Positions 59,129-64,000 of a stretch of DNA of 64,000 bases are shown one piece after another (within the stretch, counting starts at the first letter, position 1; every line of letters starts with the position of its first letter). Source of the stretch: Perkinsus marinus ATCC 50983 (Eukaryota > Perkinsozoa > Perkinsida > Perkinsidae); assembly GCF_000006405.1 (NCBI RefSeq), contig NW_003208392.1, positions 108,923 through 172,922 of the forward strand, given 5' to 3'. The notes under the pieces were generated by a model that was not told the DNA's origin, made no database searches, and was given only the letters and a program-made list of their open reading frames with translations. Made by a program: the position numbers and the translations under genes.

Positions 59129-62100
59129 ATGACTGTCCCTGCCCCGATCCGCTTCTACCGCAGAGTCGAGCCCAAGCAGTCCGAGGTTGCCGGGGTCGTA
59201 GTCCTTCAGGGGGAGATATGTTTCAATGTTCAAGTAGTGCGGTTGGGGAATTGCATACTATGTAGAGATATGGCCAGGTACAGTCATTGCACTGGTACGC
59301 CGGTACAGGTGGGCTCACTGATGAGGAGGAGAGTCGTCTACTGTGGCTCCTTCAAGAGACTTTCCCTTGTACTGGCAGTGTCGTTACTAAGGAAACCTCT
59401 TTGCCGGCTACCAAGGATGACCATTCCACTGAAATCGTCGAGGTTGGTCCACGACAACAGTTTGTCACAGCTTGGTGCACTAACGCTGTGAGCATCTGCC
59501 TGTCTGCGGGTATTGCTAGTGTGGAACGCATTGAGAGTAAGAAGTAAGGATCCAGATCATCTATACTACTATCATGTCAGAGACAAGGCGGTACCTCATC
59601 CGAACGCCGTCATCTTCCGAAATACGAGAGAAGTTCTTGGCTGAGGTATTACCGTTTCCAGCAGAGGCCGATTGGGCTCGAAGTCAGACTGTGTGGAGAT
59701 TCGTCTCATTAGATACCAGTTTGGTAAAATATTCACATGGTCAACCACATATGTTGGTGACAATATGAAATTTCTGAGGAAATTCTGGTTAATTCCTGTA
59801 CATTTCAACTCTACTTTGTACATAAACTCCTAGGATTAGTGAGAAAACTCCTAGGGTCAGCTGAGGGAAGCGAACATATATCACAACACTGTTAGGTACA
59901 CGATAGAATGACTGAAATGGAATACCCCGCAGACTCGGGCGGCTTCCTTTACGCGGAAGCTGCAGAGCCGGCTCCATGGGGTGAAGTGGATGTGATGTCA
60001 GAAGGGAAGGACGCTCTGAAAAAATTCAGTGGTGATGTTATTGGAGTGGCTTTGGGCTAATATGTAGAGTGTTGGTTTCAGATGAGCATGGTCTAGGGTA
60101 CGATCCCCAGGATCTGGATTATTACACCAAGCTGTTTAGAGACGATCTCAAACGCAATCCTACCACTGTGAGTCAGTTCGGCCACTTACCCTCATCACCG
60201 TCATTGTATAATCAGGTCGAGTGCTTCGACTTGGCCCAGGGTAATAGTGAGCACTCCCGTCATTGGTTTTTCGGAGGGAAGCTCGTGGTGGATGGAGAGG
60301 AGGTTCCTCACACGCTGTTCCAACTCGTAAAGCACCCCTATAAACGAGTTCAGCAACGCGAGAAGGAGGGGGGTCGCCCCAATGCCTCTACAGTGGCGTT
60401 CAGCGACAACAGCTCAGCAATACGCGGAGCCGCCGGTGGCTTTACTGGTCTATTGCCTGACTTGACCACGGGGGAATTCTCGGAGGTCTCTCTTATCTAC
60501 GATATAACCTTCACATGTGAAACCCATAATTTCCCATGTGGCGTGGCTCCGTTCCCGGGAGCTGAGACTGGCACTGGCGGGAGGCTGAGGGATGGGCAAA
60601 GTACTGGTCGAGGCAGTTTGGTGTTGGCGGGCACGGCGGCTTATTGTGTGGGTGCTCTTTACCTTGAAGACAGCGAACGTGAAGTGGACTGGGAGGACAG
60701 GTCGTGGAAGTATCCCGGCAACCTGGCTAAGCCGGTCGACATCCTCATACAAGCATCTAATGGTGCTAGCGATTACGGTAATAAGTTTGGGGAGCCTGTT
60801 ATCAACGGATTTTGTCGGAGTTATGGTGCTGTGGTCGGAGGGGAGAGGATCGAATGGGTGAAGCCTATTATGATGAGTGGTGGTTTGGGTACTATGGACT
60901 GTCGTCACCGACTCAAGCAGCTACCGCCGATGCCAGGGGCGGCAATTGTCAAGTTGGGCGGACCTGCGTACCGTCTGGGGGTAGGGGGAGGGGCGGCTAG
61001 CTCGATGGTAGCGGGGGAGAATCAGGAGCATCTGGACTTCAATGCGGTCCAGCGTGGAGATGCTCAGATGCTGCAAAGAGTGAACAGGGTTATTCGTTAC
61101 CTTGTCGAGATGGGTGGAAACAATCCGGTTTTGTCCATCCACGACCAAGGCGCTGGAGGGGCTGGTAACGTGCTGAAGGAGATTGGCGAGCCCACGGGTC
61201 TTGAAATCGACATGGGACATATGTTGACGGGCGACCCTAGTCTGTCGGCGTTGGAATTGTGGATAGCCGAGTACCAGGAGAACGACGCTTTGCTCTTGCC
61301 TGAGACTAAGCTGGGCCTATTTGCTGAGCTGTGTCGCCGTGAGGGTGCACCGTGGTCGAAGGTGGGCAGTGTGGTCACTACTGGGAGGTGTAGGGTAGTC
61401 GATAAGGAAGGGAAAGTACCAGTGGACCTGCCGTTGGACAAGGTGCTATGTAAGATGCCACAGAAGACGTTCCATCTCAACAAGCCGAGAATAGTTGAGC
61501 ATCAGCTCGGTGGCTTTGGAGGGGACATAAAGCGGGCGCTGTGGAAGGTGAGCGCTCCACTGTCGAGTTGTGCATGCATCCTCCTTTCAGGTCATGCGCC
61601 TGGTTTCGGTCGGCTCGAAGAGGTTCCTATGTAACAAGGTGGATCGTTCAGTGACGGGTCTTATTGCCCAGCAGCAGTGTGTTGGGCCCTTTCATACGCC
61701 CCTGGCTGATGTGGCGGTCACCGCTACTTCCATGTTGAGTCTACAGGGCTCGGCGACTGCTATTGGGGAGCGGCCTATTGTGGGACTGTCTGGTGACGAT
61801 TCGGCCTTGCGAGCTATGGCGAGGCTGGCGGTAGCAGAGGCTCTCACTAACTTGGTATGGGTGAAGGTGGAGAACATAGAGGATGTGAGATGCAGTGGGA
61901 ACTGGATGTGGGCGGCTAAGTTGCCAGGGGAGGGGTATAAGATGTTCAAGGTGGCGGAGGCTATTGACGAGGTCATGTGTGGCCTTGGGATTGCCATTGA
62001 TGGTGGGAAGGACTCTCTCAGTATGGCAGCCCAGTGCCCCAATAGAGAGGATGGACCACAGGGCCAACAGAAGGAGACGGTGAAGGTAGGTGGTGACGGG

Positions 62101-64000
62101 CCGAAGATGGGATTCGTCTGTCACCCTCGTTGCCAGGCACCTGGCGAGGTTGTCGTCTCGGTGTATGCGGCGATCTCTGATGTGACGGTTAAGGTCACCC
62201 CAGATGTGAAGCTGTCACCATCTGAATCAGTGCTACTGTTCGTGGACTTGGACACATGCCCGTCCCTCAAGGGAACCTCTCTGGCCCATGTTATGCTGCA
62301 GAGCGGCCATGTGGATGGGGAGGGGCGGATCAGCGATGTGGATGTGGATCAACTCCTTCATGCTTTCCTCGTTACACAGGTGATAGGACCATGGGGACTT
62401 CCTTTCCTTGAGCCTTGTCCCCTCCTCAGGACCTGATCGCCCGAGGTCTCATCTCAGCGGGCCATGACCGCTCTGATGGTGGGTTACTGGTCGCTGCGTG
62501 CGAGATGGTGATAGCTGGCGGTCATAGCGGTTACCTCCTCTCCATCGACGAGGCCAATATCCGTCCTGGTCCCGACGGCAGCCCTAATGTGATGGAGTAT
62601 CTCTTTAGCGAAGGCCCTGGGTTGGTATTGGAAGTCGCCACGAGCAACGTGCCCACTGTGATATCGGCATATGGGGATAAGAGTAAATGTCGAGTATTGG
62701 GCAACGGTGTGAGTGGTAGCACGAGTATTGAGGTGGAGCTGAGGTCCAAGGGAGGGGCTCGAAGGCAGCTCATGAAGGAGAGCGTGGGGGATGTCCGACT
62801 GCAATGGGAGAAGACGAGCTTCAAGTTGGAGCAACTGCAAGCTGACATCAACTGCGTTAAACAAGAAAGAGGTGAAGTTATGGTATTGGTAGTAGTTACG
62901 GAAAGATGTTGTTTTTTTCAGAGGTAATGGCGTCCAGAAAAACAACACCTCCGTATCGACTCACCTTCGCTCCGCTGCCTCGTGCACCGGCATCAGCCCA
63001 GCGAAAGATACGCGTTGCCATAATCCGCGAGGAAGGCTCGAATGGTGACAGAGAGATGGCAGCGAGTTTTTGGAATGCCGTGCTCTCCCTGTTGATGTTA
63101 TTATGAGCGACATCGCCACGGGCCGAGTCACATTACAAGGTAAGAAGCCTAGTGGAAGGCTGCTGTGATCAGCGGTGGTGTTTGAGAGTGGAATGTCCAT
63201 CCTTGTTGGTGACTGCAGGATTCGCTGGGGTCGCCTTCGTGGGTGGTTTTTCGTATGGAGATGTACTGGACTCTGCCAAGGGGTGGGCGGCGAAGGCTAC
63301 CTTCAACACTAGATGCCGCGATCAGCTGCAGAAGTTTTACGATGAAGAAGTAGGAGTAACAAGGGGACTTCGATACCTTACATTTTTCTGTCGTTCAGTG
63401 CACCTTCTCCCTCGGGGTTTGCAATGGCTGTCAGCTGATGAGTCTGCTGGGATGGGTGCCCGGCAAAACAGACAAAGGCCAGCTGCTTGAGCTCAGCCAC
63501 CGCCCGAGGTGAGATCGTGTTTGTATTCATGTCAAGCTCATCATATTTCAGGTTCATTCACAATCGTTCGGGCCGCTATGAATCTCGTTTCGTCTCCGTC
63601 GCGCTAGATGCGGCATCACCCGCGACTGGTACATGGTTCCGGGGTATGGGAGGCAGCGTCCTTGGTGTGTGGGTGGCCCATGGGGAAGGCAGGGCTCTTT
63701 TTCCTGAAAGGGATGTCTACACCAAGGTAGTATGCCTCAGGTAGTTATCAATTCTCGACACTGCTGTATGTTTCAGGTTATCGAGTCTCATCTAGCGCCC
63801 CTGCGCTATGTTGATGATCAAGGTGCTCCCACATCGGTTTACCCCTTCAACCCGAATGGTTCTCTTGATGGGATTGCTGGGCTGGTGACCCCTGACGGTA
63901 GGCATCTCGCTATGATGCCACATCCTGAACGCTGCTCTATGACGTGGCAATGGCCGTGGATGCCGAGAGAGTGGAAGGGGATTAGGGGGAGCCCGTGGGC
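59129..64000 (+). CDS. PFAS: phosphoribosylformylglycinamidine synthase (FGAM synthase), 3' partial
   Basis: Large purine-synthesis enzyme converting FGAR and glutamine to FGAM. Thirteen exons: 59129-59233, 59278-59536, 59581-59723, 59896-60031, 60082-60167, 60216-61547, 61591-62379, 62430-62871, 62922-63139, 63219-63349, 63399-63508, 63552-63726, 63777 onwards. N-domain [16 protein letters not shown]. Synthase core: [140 protein letters not shown]. Glutaminase: [50 protein letters not shown] (nucleophile Cys), AHGEG, and [12 protein letters not shown] with the catalytic His/Glu pair. It runs off the window about 30 residues short of the usual end. One base appears missing in a T run at about 63068. 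Confidence 0.96.
59724..59882 (-). repeat. dispersed about-150-bp repeat, copy e, forming nearly all of an FGAM synthase intron
   Basis: Reverse-complement orientation. On the plus strand it reads GTAAAATATTCACATGGTCA, ACCACATATGTTGGTGACAA, AAACTCCTAGGATTAGTGAG and CCTAGGGTCAGCTGAGGGAA. The host intron is 59724-59895, between exons encoding SLDTSL and [10 protein letters not shown]. The repeat begins at the donor and ends 13 bases before the acceptor. Confidence 0.85.

Noticed and set aside
60450-62948. Long antisense frames (99-154 codons) opposite FGAM synthase
   Set aside because: They are shadows of the conserved sense exons; composition is not protein-like and no domain is recognised.

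Overview
This window is from the nuclear genome of a protist and is best read as an alveolate; I would guess Perkinsus or a close relative. The evidence is indirect. Genes are densely cut by short GT-AG introns, mostly 45-60 nt, so no long gene has one open frame. The proton-translocating transhydrogenase is a single polypeptide in beta-then-alpha order, the arrangement known from apicomplexans and Entamoeba and opposite to animals. There is a SpoVS-like gene, and the five tRNA genes carry no encoded CCA. There are two 100-base assembly gaps (11173-11272 and 40292-40391) and at least one probable homopolymer indel.

Layout. 1-700: palindromes and tandem repeats. 1-7.6 kb: minus-strand genes for a SpoVS-like protein, an LPCAT-type acyltransferase, the GPN-loop GTPase GPN1 (with a minisatellite inside one intron) and a CCCH zinc-finger fragment. 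7.6-11.9 kb: unrecognised plus-strand basic proteins, with one domain pair present twice in tandem. 12.9-14.6 kb: ribosomal protein uL13 and a small TIM chaperone, head to head around a perfect hairpin. 15.4-18.6 kb: a surface-type protein with an Ig-like (He_PIG) segment and beta-helix segments. 20.5-22.9 kb: two unrecognised minus-strand genes. 23.3-24.4 kb: a 1.15-kb element with 33-bp perfect inverted ends. Then methylenetetrahydrofolate reductase (+), transhydrogenase (-), a C-terminal-motor kinesin (-), guanidinoacetate methyltransferase (+), an ankyrin/membrane protein (-), a Rab11-type GTPase (+), the COPII subunit Sec24 (+), a phosphoglycolate-phosphatase-like HAD enzyme (+), a two-domain dCTPase/MazG-like protein (+), a membrane aspartic-protease-like protein (+) and FGAM synthase (+, running off the right end).

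The genes are mostly housekeeping and do not form operons. Two themes recur. One-carbon and nucleotide metabolism is represented by MTHFR, GAMT, FGAM synthase and the dCTPase-like protein, with transhydrogenase supplying NADPH. Secretory traffic is represented by Rab11 and Sec24, which are adjacent.

The most interesting signal is a dispersed repeat of about 150 bp found five times in both orientations. Four copies sit inside introns of recognised genes (Rab11, Sec24, the HAD phosphatase and FGAM synthase), introns that are 172-528 nt long instead of about 50. In FGAM synthase the intron is almost entirely the repeat, and the donor lies at its edge, which suggests an introner-like element. All exon models were made by eye from homology and splice signals; coordinates of multi-exon genes are outer limits unless exons are listed.
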